In this document: positions 1 through 7,717 of the stretch, in pieces
Position numbering within the stretch: the first letter of the stretch is position 1
Layout: each line of letters opens with the position of its first letter
DNA from: UBA1163 sp049513055
Lineage (GTDB): Bacteria; Desulfobacterota; BSN033; UBA1163
NCBI GenBank assembly: GCA_049513055.1
Contig: JBEKWN010000022.1
Location: forward strand, 1 to 38,963
Length of the DNA: 38,963 bases
Reading direction: 5' to 3'
Notes under the pieces: generated by a model
What the model was told of the DNA's origin: nothing
Seen by the model: only the letters and a program-made list of their open reading frames with translations
The model's database searches: none
Made by a program: the position numbers and the translations under genes

Positions 1-80
1 CGATAAAGCCAAACCACGAGCAATCGTGGGACGGAAAGCCACGGATCCCAAGATTTTGGGATAGCCGGGTTGCCGAAGTA
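1..80 (+). ncRNA. c-di-GMP-I (GEMM-I) riboswitch aptamer, 5' end cut by the window
   Basis: The RNA has the GEMM-I layout. P2 is a 6-bp stem, CCACGA (14-19) with TCGTGG (24-29), capped by the GNRA tetraloop GCAA. The joining segment ACGGAAAGCC follows at 31-40. P3 is ATCCCAA (45-51) with TTGGGAT (56-62). The conserved 3' segment AGCCGGGTTGCCGAAG lies at 63-78. Aligned by eye to the Vibrio Vc2 aptamer, the core pair G21-C46 appears here as C9-G34, a compensatory swap, and the base matching Vc2 G20 is G8; an A there is typical of the 3',3'-cGAMP-sensing GEMM-Ib class, so c-di-GMP is the likelier ligand. The 5' strand of P1 lies mostly outside the window. It sits directly upstream of the minor pilin operon, a usual GEMM target in Geobacter-like bacteria. 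Confidence 0.88.
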
Positions 81-90
81 GACACCAGTG

Positions 91-138
91 AACCGGATTG
101 CCGTGGCTTTACCAAAACGGAAATCCGGTTTTTGATTT
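91..138 (+). terminator. Riboswitch expression platform: intrinsic terminator before fimT
   Basis: AACCGGATT (91-99) pairs with AATCCGGTT (122-130), with an inner CCGT (101-104)/ACGG (117-120) stem, and is followed by TTTTTGATTTT. The ribosome binding site of fimT (AAGGGGTG, 141-148) lies just beyond. CCGTGGCTTT (101-110) is also the exact reverse complement of AAAGCCACGG (35-44) in the aptamer core, so aptamer folding and this alternative pairing exclude each other. Ligand-dependent premature termination is inferred. Confidence 0.75.
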
Positions 139-156
139 TAAAGGGGTGATAGATTG

Positions 157-597
157 ATGAACCAAAGAGGAGTTACATTAATCGAATTAATCATTGTAAT
201 GGTTATCATTGCCATTGGAGCAGTGCTCACCGCTCCTAATATTGGCGGTTGGTTGCCGAACTTACGCCTCAGGAGCGCTACCCGGGATGTAGCTTCGATC
301 CTGCGACTTGCCCAAATCAAGGCTGTTTCAAGCAATACACCCTACCGGGTTGCCTTTGATACGGTCAACGAAAGTTACATTCTCCAATATCAAGATACCG
401 GAGGGGGTTTTGTGACCGATGGGGGAACACAATCATTACCGACAGGGGTGAAATTTAATACTACCTTCGCTGGAAATATCACAACCTTCTCACCTAACTC
501 AACGGCAACGGATGGCAGTATAACACTGAATAACAACAAAGGTTCAATCAAAACAGTCCGTTTATTAGGATTGACAGGGAGGATTAAAATTGAATAA
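157..597 (+). CDS. fimT: FimT/GspH-type minor pilin (type IV pseudopilin)
   Basis: Small type IV pilin-like protein of about 146 residues. The N terminus MNQRGVTLIELIIVMVII has a short basic leader, a prepilin peptidase site after the Gly, Glu at mature position 5 and a hydrophobic helix, so it should be processed by PilD and enter the inner membrane before assembly. The downstream part is a short beta-rich globular domain, as in FimT/GspH. The ATG at 157 has AAGGGGTG upstream; a TTG directly in front of it (154) is an alternative start. It is the first gene of fimT-pilV-pilW-pilX-pilY1 and its mRNA leader carries the riboswitch. Identity within the minor pilins rests on position and N-terminal type; FimT is the best fit. 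Confidence 0.85.
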   Translation: MNQRGVTLIELIIVMVIIAIGAVLTAPNIGGWLPNLRLRSATRDVASILRLAQIKAVSSNTPYRVAFDTVNESYILQYQDTGGGFVTDGGTQSLPTGVKFNTTFAGNITTFSPNSTATDGSITLNNNKGSIKTVRLLGLTGRIKIE

Positions 598-952
598 GAA
601 GGGATTTTCATTGATCGAGGTGTTGGTGGGTCTTGTCCTTTTAGCGATCGGTCTTTTAGCCATTGCCGGGATGCAAATCACTTCCGTGAGAGGAAATTTT
701 TTCTCGAGCAATATAACGCAGGCCTCCATCTTGGCTCAAGACCGTATGGAAACATTAAGGAACCTTGCTTATGGAGATGCCGCCTTGACGGTTGGCAACC
801 ATAATGATGGATTGATCGCGGGGACCATTTTCACCCGTGACTACGATGTTTCACTTATTCCCGCGACGACCATGCTGAGCATCACGGCCAGGGTGAGATG
901 GAGAGATACTTCTGACCGTTCGATCTCTTTTACAACGGTCAGATCTCAGTGA
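590..952 (+). CDS. pilV: PilV-type minor pilin
   Basis: 120-residue prepilin-like protein. MNKKGFSLIEVLVGLVLL gives the class III leader, cleavage between Gly and Phe, and Glu at position 5. The text after the helix (GMQITSVRGN, QASILAQDRMETLRN) is typical of PilV, which joins other minor pilins in the priming complex at the pilus tip. The start codon is TTG at 590, overlapping the last codons of fimT (stop 595-597), with GGGAGGATT upstream, so translation is probably coupled. The protein is shorter than Pseudomonas PilV but similar to versions in deltaproteobacteria. Confidence 0.87.
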   Translation: MNKKGFSLIEVLVGLVLLAIGLLAIAGMQITSVRGNFFSSNITQASILAQDRMETLRNLAYGDAALTVGNHNDGLIAGTIFTRDYDVSLIPATTMLSITARVRWRDTSDRSISFTTVRSQ

Positions 953-962
953 GGGGAGGAAG

Positions 963-1808
963 ATGAATCGAAAGGGAATGACGTTAATCGAGCTTTTAGT
1001 GGCTTTAACAATTAGCGGGATACTGGTCGCGGGAGTTTATCGGACATTCGTCTCCCAGCAGCATACCTTCACCGTCCAAGACCAGGTTGTGGACATGCAG
1101 CAAAATGTCAGGCTGGCTATCAATCGAATGACCAGGGAGCTTCGGATGGCAGGGTTTGGGAGGATGGATGCAACTTTCTTTGGTGCTGGTAAAATGCATG
1201 GAATTTATCAACACGTGGTCAATCCCGGTGGAGGGGGTAATAGCGTAACGGTTGTGGGTGCCTACCAAGCCATAACGACTCTGTCAGCCAATGCCCCGTC
1301 CGGTTCTGGTGCTGCCTCTAGTAAGGTGGATCCCAAATTCATCCAGGTTAATGATGCCTCAGGTTTTGATACGGGTTCAAAACAATACATCTCCATCAAT
1401 GGAGATGAAAGTTTTCAGATTCAAAAGATTACTGGAAATCAAATTGAACTCAAAGCTGCATTATCAGAAGACCACTTAGCTGGAGAACCCGTATTCCTGG
1501 TCATAGCGATCACTTATTCCTTTGGAGCTTTTGAGGGGAAATCGTCTTTATTGAGAGATGATAATTTGGGGTTAGGGCCACAACCCGTGGCAGAGAATAT
1601 CGATAATCTTCAATTCAGATATGTCATGAATACCGGAGAGACATTAGATGTGGTTCCGAATAACCGATTTGACGATATCCGGATGATTCAACTTACCATC
1701 GTCGCCATAACAGACAAACCCGATCCCGAATTAGCCAAAGTCGGTGATGGATTCAGAAGGAGAACATTGACGACTAACATTCAGTTGAGAAACTTAGCCT
1801 TCTTATAA
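963..1808 (+). CDS. pilW: PilW-type minor pilin
   Basis: 281-residue prepilin-like protein. The N terminus MNRKGMTLIELLVALTIS has the Gly-Met cleavage site and Glu5. The stretch after the helix (QDQVVDMQQNVRLAINRMTR, then ELRMAGFG) is the classic PilW signature. PilW is part of the minor pilin complex that primes pilus assembly and carries PilY1. A strong GAGGGGAGGAAG site lies just upstream of the ATG. It follows pilV by 10 bases. Confidence 0.9.
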   Translation: MNRKGMTLIELLVALTISGILVAGVYRTFVSQQHTFTVQDQVVDMQQNVRLAINRMTRELRMAGFGRMDATFFGAGKMHGIYQHVVNPGGGGNSVTVVGAYQAITTLSANAPSGSGAASSKVDPKFIQVNDASGFDTGSKQYISINGDESFQIQKITGNQIELKAALSEDHLAGEPVFLVIAITYSFGAFEGKSSLLRDDNLGLGPQPVAENIDNLQFRYVMNTGETLDVVPNNRFDDIRMIQLTIVAITDKPDPELAKVGDGFRRRTLTTNIQLRNLAFL

Positions 1809-1843
1809 TTCACAAGCTGCATAGAGGAGAAAGAGGAGAACCT

Positions 1844-2275
1844 ATGAAGACGAAAGACCGTTTGATGGAACAAAAGGGAATTGCCCTCGTGGTTGCTTTG
1901 ATCATGTTGTTGGTGCTGACCTTCATTGGCTTAGCGGCGATCAGTACGACCAGTTATGAGGCCAGGATCGCCGGGAATGAGAGGGTCTACAACAATGCCT
2001 TTTATGCCGGCGATGGAGGGATTGAAAATTTTCGAGGAAGGGCCTCCACTGGCGAATTCGTTTACTCGACAGCCACCAGCGGCAGTTATCAAGTCGCTAT
2101 TGGAGACTGCGTCAGCAATGTGACCTACAGCAGGTGGACTCGATCCGAAGGAGGAATCGATTACGCGGACTTTTTGATCCGTTCCGAAGGGGTCTCCCCA
2201 AGTTTCCCCACTGCGGGTAGAGTGGTCATCGAATCCATTATCGAAGTATCCATGATGACCCCCCCAGGATATTAA
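1844..2275 (+). CDS. pilX: PilX-type minor pilin
   Basis: 143-residue protein with a basic leader ending in QKG, followed by the helix IALVVALIMLLVLTFIGLAA. As in PilX proteins there is no Glu at mature position 5. The segment TTSYEARIAGNERVYNNAFY followed by AGDGGIE is the usual PilX_N signature (N-E-R...A-F-x-A). PilX completes the minor pilin set and normally binds PilY1, which is the next gene. GAGGAGAAAGAGGAG precedes the ATG. Confidence 0.88.
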   Translation: MKTKDRLMEQKGIALVVALIMLLVLTFIGLAAISTTSYEARIAGNERVYNNAFYAGDGGIENFRGRASTGEFVYSTATSGSYQVAIGDCVSNVTYSRWTRSEGGIDYADFLIRSEGVSPSFPTAGRVVIESIIEVSMMTPPGY

Positions 2276-2290
2276 TTAAGGAGGAAAAAA

Positions 2291-3766
2291 ATGAAGAAGT
2301 TTATTTTAACAATCTCATGTCTTATTCTTCTCATCCCTTTTCTGGCCTATGGTCAGAATGATATATTTGCGGTGAAAACCCCAAATGTCATGGTGATCTT
2401 CGATACCTCCAACTCCATGGAGCAGCAGCCCAATGGCTTGGGGCAAGGAGCAGGCGTGGCAACAGGGGTGGATGGGAAATCGTACCCCTTTGAGGGGAGA
2501 GGAAACCACCCCGGCAGCAAACTCTATCAGGCAAAGCAGGCGTTGAGTACGATTATTCAATCAGTGGTTCAGGATCGAGTCAATTTAGGATTTTCTACTT
2601 ACCAACAATTAAAATCGCCTGACCATATGTGGGGCTATTACAGCCAGCAATATCGTTACCATTATGCGGCTACCAACCCCGTCTATTATTGGCGAAAGCT
2701 TTATTATGAATTTTATAAGCAACAGGATAGCTGGAGCACCACAGTCTTCACAAAGGATAGCTTTACAGACCAATGGGGAACACTTCATACAGGAGTCAAG
2801 GTCGGTTCTACTTTCACTCACGCCAAGACCTTGTCCGACTCGCCCCTTAATGATGGAAAAAGTCCCCCACCCAATCCTCCTGGAACATTTCTCAAGAACC
2901 TAAACTACACGGTGACCAGTATCGTTTACAATGGAGAGTATAACTGGTATACATTCACCTACCAATCAGATCCTTACGAAGTCTATTGGGAGGGGTATAA
3001 CTACCTTAACCTTAAACAGGGCCCAACATGCAGCGATGACACCAAATTTAAATGCGATAACACTAAAGGTAGCAGCAAGAACGATTTTCCTAAGACGTGG
3101 CCGAATGGATCGTATACGGAGTATACCTACTTCTCGGGCGATGCAGGATTTAGTGACCCCAAGTGGGATTGCTCCTGCATCACGTATTCTGCCGGTAACA
3201 GCGAGTACTATGGTGGACCGTGGACCCAATGGACCTGGTCAGATAGGGGTGCAATTGCCGACTGCGATGCCACTGTAGGAACAGACAATTGGGGCAGTCT
3301 GTGGGGTACCGGCACAAACGGCTGGGAGGTCCATCCTTGGACTCTTTCACCCGGAACTTGTTACAAGTGGGCAGATTACTATTATCCCTCGGACGGAAGT
3401 AACAATAAACCTCCGAGCTGGAGCTATTTCAAGATAGATTCGAAGAAAGGGACATGGTCCCTCCCTTCCGGCAAGACTCCTAACTACTACCCCTCGGAGG
3501 ACAGCGGTGGAAATGTAAATAATATCGCGGGCACATTCGATAACCACTACTTCTTTGTCAATTTTCCGGATGATAAGGATACTGGTTTCAAGTCTTCGGA
3601 CAGAACAGCCATCGAAAATGTGATCTTGTCTTACTTAGATTTAACCCCTGTCAAGAGTACGGGTGTGACTGGGTGGAACAGTAATAACTATTGGACAACA
3701 TTGCCCATGCACGCCCTCTTGCCGACTCCCTCTCGTGGGCAAACATGTATTTCACTGATTATATAA
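2291..3766 (+). CDS. pilY1: PilY1, N-terminal part (vWA domain), broken by frameshift
   Basis: 491 residues in this frame. It begins with a Sec signal peptide (MKKFILTISCLILLIPFLAYG) and enters a von Willebrand A-type fold at PNVMVIFDTSNSM; the MIDAS residues D38, S40 and S42 are visible. Residues about 105-410 form an insertion very rich in Tyr and Trp and containing several Cys (TCSDD, FKCDN, WDCSC, ADCDA, GTCYK). After about residue 470 (TTLP) the frame runs into unrelated sequence and stops at 3766, while the homologous text continues in the -1 frame from 3703. PilY1 is a tip-associated adhesin and mechanosensor exported with the minor pilins. The site is a CCC run (3704-3706) where one missing base explains the break. 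Confidence 0.85.
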   Translation: MKKFILTISCLILLIPFLAYGQNDIFAVKTPNVMVIFDTSNSMEQQPNGLGQGAGVATGVDGKSYPFEGRGNHPGSKLYQAKQALSTIIQSVVQDRVNLGFSTYQQLKSPDHMWGYYSQQYRYHYAATNPVYYWRKLYYEFYKQQDSWSTTVFTKDSFTDQWGTLHTGVKVGSTFTHAKTLSDSPLNDGKSPPPNPPGTFLKNLNYTVTSIVYNGEYNWYTFTYQSDPYEVYWEGYNYLNLKQGPTCSDDTKFKCDNTKGSSKNDFPKTWPNGSYTEYTYFSGDAGFSDPKWDCSCITYSAGNSEYYGGPWTQWTWSDRGAIADCDATVGTDNWGSLWGTGTNGWEVHPWTLSPGTCYKWADYYYPSDGSNNKPPSWSYFKIDSKKGTWSLPSGKTPNYYPSEDSGGNVNNIAGTFDNHYFFVNFPDDKDTGFKSSDRTAIENVILSYLDLTPVKSTGVTGWNSNNYWTTLPMHALLPTPSRGQTCISLII

Positions 3767-5820
3767 ATAACTATAATGGAGGGGATCCGTCCAGCAAGTC
3801 GCTGTTGGATGGTGTTCCTTGTCGTGGGAATTACATCATTCTCCTCACAGATGGTTTGGAGAGCGCACGATGTAAAGGAGCAAAGAATGCAGACAATACG
3901 TGCAAAGAAGTCGACTACAATGCCGCCGTCACGGAAGCAGCCAACCTCCTGACAATCAATGTCAAGACCTTTGTGGTGGGGTTCGGACAGGATATCGTTG
4001 GAAACCAAACGCTAAACAATATTGCGAATGCTGGTGGAACCCAAAATGCTTACTTTGCCGCTAACCTTAACGACCTGAAAAAAGCTTTGCAAGCCATCTT
4101 CCAAACCATTGCCAATCAATTCTACGGCCGATCCAATCCTGTCATCACCAAGGCAAGGGATCGTCTCTTCAGGGGGTCCTTTGAAATAAAAAATGGAGAT
4201 TACTATGGACACCTGATGGCATGGAATGCCGATATACAGTCCGGTGTTCTCGCTCCAATTTTAGCTTGGGATTCAGGAGTGGTCATGGATAACCCTAAAA
4301 AAAGAGGAACGGTTTATACCTGGACTGATTCTGGACTGAATCCTCCCAGGAAGGTTTTTCAAGCAAGTGATGACACACTTTATCCTCTGGTCAATCCATC
4401 GAATAAAGACATTAACGGGGATGGGGCCCATGATAATAAAGATGCCCAAACGATTATTAATTTTACCTTAGATTCCAATTACAACGGGGGGACATACAAA
4501 GGAAATAGGCCATTGGATTGGGTATTAGGAGACATTTACCACTCCACACCCGTGGTTATTGGAGCGCCAGCTTTCTTCTTTACTGACAATAATTACCAAA
4601 CATTCTATAACACTTATAGTACCCGAGAAACGATGATCTATGTGGGGGCAAATGATGGATTTCTCCATGCCTTTAGTAACACGGATGGAAGCGAAAAATT
4701 TGCCATTATTCCAAAAAGCCTTCTCGGAAAATTGACAAACTTAAGCGTTTCTCATGACTTCTATGTCGATGGAAGTCCGAAGGCTTATGATGTCTACTTC
4801 AAGAGCGAATCAAAATGGAAGACGGTACTTATTTCAGGTTTGCGAGATGGGGGACCTTATTATTTTGCTGTGGATGTCACAGACCCCAATGATCCAAAGA
4901 TCCTCTGGGAATGGACGGATCCGAACATGGGGAATGCATGGGGCAAACCAGATATCGGAAAAGTGAAGGTTGGCACAGACACAAAATTTGTGGCCTTTCT
5001 CACCGGAGGCTACTCCACCACAGACAATCAAGGGAACAGTTTCTATATCGTTGATATCGAAACAGGGACAACCTTGAAGATGTGGACCCAGTCCAATGGC
5101 ATGCCTGTGGGAAGCTCGACAAATAAAGTTCCTTCTGGATCGACGGCTTATGATTCAGATTCGGACGGCTTTGTCAACTATGTCTATTTTGGCGACACAT
5201 CCGGAACCCTCTGGAAAGTGGATGTCAGCTCCACGAACATCGCTGATTGGACCCTTTATGATTTCTGGGAAGATACAAAGGCGAAACAACTGCCCATTTT
5301 CTATGCCCCTACCGTGGCTAAAAATGACGCAGGGGACATCCTCATCTTCTTCGGAACCGGTGATGAATTGAACCTTACTGATTCTAACAAGTTTTATTCT
5401 TTCTACGAAATTACAGATCAAGGGGCTACTGGGAAAAAAACCTGGACAAGGAATTTAGATCCTGGTGAAAAAGTCCTTGGCTCTCCATCCGTAGCAAACT
5501 ATGTGGTTTATTTTACCACCTGGGTCTATACCGGTGGTGGAGATTCTTGTGGTGCCGGAGAGGGGAGGCTCTACGGGTTAAAAATCTCAAAATTAGGGGC
5601 TCCGGGTGCATCGGAAGGGTTGGTGACATTAGATCCAAAAACGGGAAAATGGACAGCTCCACAGAGTTACATCTCTTTGGGGGCTGGAATTCCCTCTGCC
5701 CCAATAGTCACCAATGGGATGATTTATATATCTAATAGCGTGAATGCAAACATAGTCATCCAGATTCCCATCCCTGGATGGGCGATAGCGAGAACAAAAT
5801 CGTGGAGGGAAGTATTTTGA
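3691..5820 (+). CDS. pilY1: PilY1, C-terminal part (beta-propeller domain)
   Basis: Continuation of pilY1 in a shifted frame; the TTG at 3691 is only the first possible start, and a natural start is not evident. The first part completes the vWA fold (NYIILLTDGLES, VKTFVVGFG). From about residue 280 comes the PilY1 propeller (TMIYVGANDGFLHAF, LISGLRDGGPYYFAVDVTDP, DTSGTLWKVDV). Two Ca-binding-type loops are visible: DINGDGAHDNKDA (4408-4446) and DSDSDGFVNY (about 5152-5181). Joined to the upstream part, the protein would be about 1175 residues, in the range of deltaproteobacterial PilY1. It is the last gene of the operon and is followed by a strong terminator. Confidence 0.85.
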   Translation: MDNIAHARPLADSLSWANMYFTDYINNYNGGDPSSKSLLDGVPCRGNYIILLTDGLESARCKGAKNADNTCKEVDYNAAVTEAANLLTINVKTFVVGFGQDIVGNQTLNNIANAGGTQNAYFAANLNDLKKALQAIFQTIANQFYGRSNPVITKARDRLFRGSFEIKNGDYYGHLMAWNADIQSGVLAPILAWDSGVVMDNPKKRGTVYTWTDSGLNPPRKVFQASDDTLYPLVNPSNKDINGDGAHDNKDAQTIINFTLDSNYNGGTYKGNRPLDWVLGDIYHSTPVVIGAPAFFFTDNNYQTFYNTYSTRETMIYVGANDGFLHAFSNTDGSEKFAIIPKSLLGKLTNLSVSHDFYVDGSPKAYDVYFKSESKWKTVLISGLRDGGPYYFAVDVTDPNDPKILWEWTDPNMGNAWGKPDIGKVKVGTDTKFVAFLTGGYSTTDNQGNSFYIVDIETGTTLKMWTQSNGMPVGSSTNKVPSGSTAYDSDSDGFVNYVYFGDTSGTLWKVDVSSTNIADWTLYDFWEDTKAKQLPIFYAPTVAKNDAGDILIFFGTGDELNLTDSNKFYSFYEITDQGATGKKTWTRNLDPGEKVLGSPSVANYVVYFTTWVYTGGGDSCGAGEGRLYGLKISKLGAPGASEGLVTLDPKTGKWTAPQSYISLGAGIPSAPIVTNGMIYISNSVNANIVIQIPIPGWAIARTKSWREVF

Positions 5821-5838
5821 GAGAAGAGGTTTAATGAA

Positions 5839-5872
5839 GGGGGCAGATTTTAATCTGCCCCCTTTTTATTTT
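5839..5872 (+). terminator. Intrinsic terminator of the minor pilin operon
   Basis: GGGGGCAGATT (5839-5849) pairs perfectly with AATCTGCCCCC (5852-5862), followed by TTTTTATTTTTG. On the opposite strand there is no T run after the stem, so it serves the plus-strand operon. Confidence 0.93.
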
Positions 5873-5874
5873 TG

Positions 5875-6825
5875 TTATGGTTGAAGCTTTTTAATCCTCT
5901 CCTTAGCTTCTTCGAAGGAATGATCCAATTTTAAAACAAGGTTGAAGGTATCGATCGCCTCTGAAACCATCCCGTTTGCCTCATAAGCCAAGCCCAAATT
6001 GAAGTGAAGCCGAGCCAATTTTTCATTAGATAATCCTTGTATCTCAGAGGACATTTTATAGTAATCAATCGACTTGTTATAATCACCCTTCTCCATATAA
6101 CAATTCCCCAGCATGATATAACAATCAAATTTCATAGAGGGGGTGGATGAGGCCAATTCAAATTCGGAGATGGCGTAATCGAAGAGTTCCATCTCTTTAT
6201 AAGCGATGCCTAAGTGATAGTGCATCTCTGAATCCTTATCCAGGGTAGAGATTCCAGGTTCGGAGGATAACATCGAGGCATCCATGGCATGGGAAGAAAG
6301 AAGATCTGAAGTCTCTCCAGGAGACTTTCTCTCGGGGGGATAAGGATATTTGGCGAAGAGGGATTCGGCTCCTGCCGAGGGGGTGAGAGTCCCCCCCTTG
6401 GGCTGTGGAGGGCTCTCAATATTTTGAAGAGCCTTCATGGCTTCCGAGTTGTTGGGATCAACCTCTAAGATACTTTGGTAGTAATTCTTTGCGCTTCCTG
6501 CCAGGCCTTCCTTTAAATATAATTTGGCTATGTTATGAAAGGCCGCAGTGAATTTTGGATTAATTGAAAGAATCTTCTTATAGATGGAGATGGCTCGAAA
6601 ATTTAAATCCTCTTCTCCATAAAGGCCTGCCACCTTCAGATATTCTTGTATCGCTTTATCCTCCTCTCCATTTTTTAAATAGAGATCCCCTAATTTTAGG
6701 TGCAATCGTTTATCTTGAGGATTATCCTCAACTAATTTCAAATATTCTTTGATCGCCTTTTTGGATTGCCCTTTAAGGATGTACTTTTGTGCGATTTCTA
6801 ATATTTTTTCTTTATCGATACCCAA
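5875..6825 (-). CDS. Tetratricopeptide repeat protein
   Basis: About 316 residues with at least six TPR units (for example KAIKEYLKLVEDNPQDKRLH, AISIYKKILSINPKFTAAFH, ESILEVDPNN-like and DYAISEFELA segments). Residues about 145-195 form a Pro/Ser-rich linker between two TPR blocks. No signal peptide or membrane helix, so a cytoplasmic scaffold is likely. The longest frame starts with TTG at 6837, but a second TTG at 6825 (GIDKEKILEIAQ) has GAGGGAAG at a good distance and is preferred. It lies between two T4P-related operons and converges on pilY1; a role in pili or motility is possible but unproven. Confidence 0.8.
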   Translation of the reverse strand: MGIDKEKILEIAQKYILKGQSKKAIKEYLKLVEDNPQDKRLHLKLGDLYLKNGEEDKAIQEYLKVAGLYGEEDLNFRAISIYKKILSINPKFTAAFHNIAKLYLKEGLAGSAKNYYQSILEVDPNNSEAMKALQNIESPPQPKGGTLTPSAGAESLFAKYPYPPERKSPGETSDLLSSHAMDASMLSSEPGISTLDKDSEMHYHLGIAYKEMELFDYAISEFELASSTPSMKFDCYIMLGNCYMEKGDYNKSIDYYKMSSEIQGLSNEKLARLHFNLGLAYEANGMVSEAIDTFNLVLKLDHSFEEAKERIKKLQP

Positions 6826-6837
6826 ATCTTCCCTCAA

Positions 6838-7330
6838 AAAGGAAATTTTAATTAAAAATTAGCCAATGAACTTAAAAAAGTCAAGTTTTTAAAAATTAAA
6901 GAGAAATTCTATACCCGCCCCAAAAAGGAAATTCCCATTTTTACCGATCTGTTACTCAATCAAGATAAATGAGAAGGTTTTATCGAGGCAGTCTATTAAG
7001 AATATTTGAGATCGATTTTCAAACCTGTCTTGTCCTTTCTCCCTAATGAATTCCCCATGGCCGGGTATTCACCCACGAACCATGAGAATACTCTGAGTGT
7101 TTGGGTTAAGGTTGCGGTTACGAAGCCCGTTTGGTTTGGGGTTAGACGGTTACGTGAACTTCTTAAGACGAACGACGTAACCGAATGACGAGACGGGCAT
7201 CGTTACTGTTGCCGGGAAACGAAACTCGTATTTTCTAAGTAGCACGGAGTGATCCCAATGATACCTAAAACCACTGAATCTCTATATTAGTGTAATGCCT
7301 CCAACGCTTCTTTACATTAATTCCGAAGAC
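6838..7330. other. Non-coding or decayed stretch, nothing recognised
   Basis: No gene could be supported. A 60-codon frame (7006-7188) does not resemble any family I know. The part 7090-7240 is GT-rich on the plus strand and contains an exact inverted repeat, CGGTTACGT (7147-7155) and ACGTAACCG (7175-7183). This may be a decayed mobile or RNA element. Confidence 0.4.
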
Positions 7331-7434
7331 GTCATTCCCGCCCCTGCTTTCGCAGGGGTAAACTTGTCCCCACGCACGTGGGGAGCGGGAATCCAGCTCA
7401 GTCATACTGGATTCCGGGTCAAGCCCGGAATGAC
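7331..7434. repeat. Palindromic intergenic repeat (GTCATTCC...GGAATGAC type)
   Basis: The ends GTCATTCC (7331-7338) and GGAATGAC (7427-7434) are perfect inverted repeats. Inside are three hairpins: CCCCTGC/GCAGGGG (7341-7358), TCCCCACG/CGTGGGGA (7367-7384) and TTCCGGG/CCCGGAA (7412-7430), plus AATCCAG (7390-7396) against CTGGATT (7407-7413). Such modules are dispersed in many proteobacterial genomes. More copies should exist elsewhere in this genome. Confidence 0.8.
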
Positions 7435-7640
7435 AATCAAAGTAGAGGGGCTTTTGACGAAGTACATTAGCGCATTCATACCTCTCTTCTATCTGCTTGA
7501 GGATGGATTGATAGAAATTATTTTACCAATGGTTAAATATTGACCATTTTTGTAACTTTTGTTATAATTGCTGAAATTTATAAAATATAATAACTTATTG
7601 AAATCATTAATTATCTTCTTAATACCTTATTTAACAAAAA

Positions 7641-7658
7641 TTGGCACTCATTTTGCTT
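7641..7658 (+). promoter_or_regulatory. sigma54 promoter for the receiver/MglBA operon
   Basis: TTGGCACTCATTTTGCTT has GG at 7643-7644 and GC at 7655-7656, exactly ten bases apart, matching the -24/-12 consensus TGGCAC-N5-TTGC. Transcription would start near 7667, about 50 bases before the ATG at 7718. An imperfect dyad ATGGT (7529-7533)/ACCAT (7543-7547) about 105 bases upstream could be an activator site. Confidence 0.83.
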
Positions 7659-7717
7659 ATATTATTCTAAATCATTATTAATGATGGCCAAAAGCTTAAT
7701 AAAGAGATTTTAACGAT

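Noticed and set aside
3690..3770. Programmed -1 frameshift in pilY1
   Set aside because: No X-XXY-YYZ slippery heptamer or clear downstream structure near 3704; a missing base is simpler.
5839..5872. Bidirectional terminator also serving the minus-strand TPR gene
   Set aside because: On the minus strand the stem is not followed by a T run.
7006..7188. 60-codon open frame in the non-coding gap
   Set aside because: No family resemblance, no convincing ribosome site, and odd GT-rich composition; likely chance.
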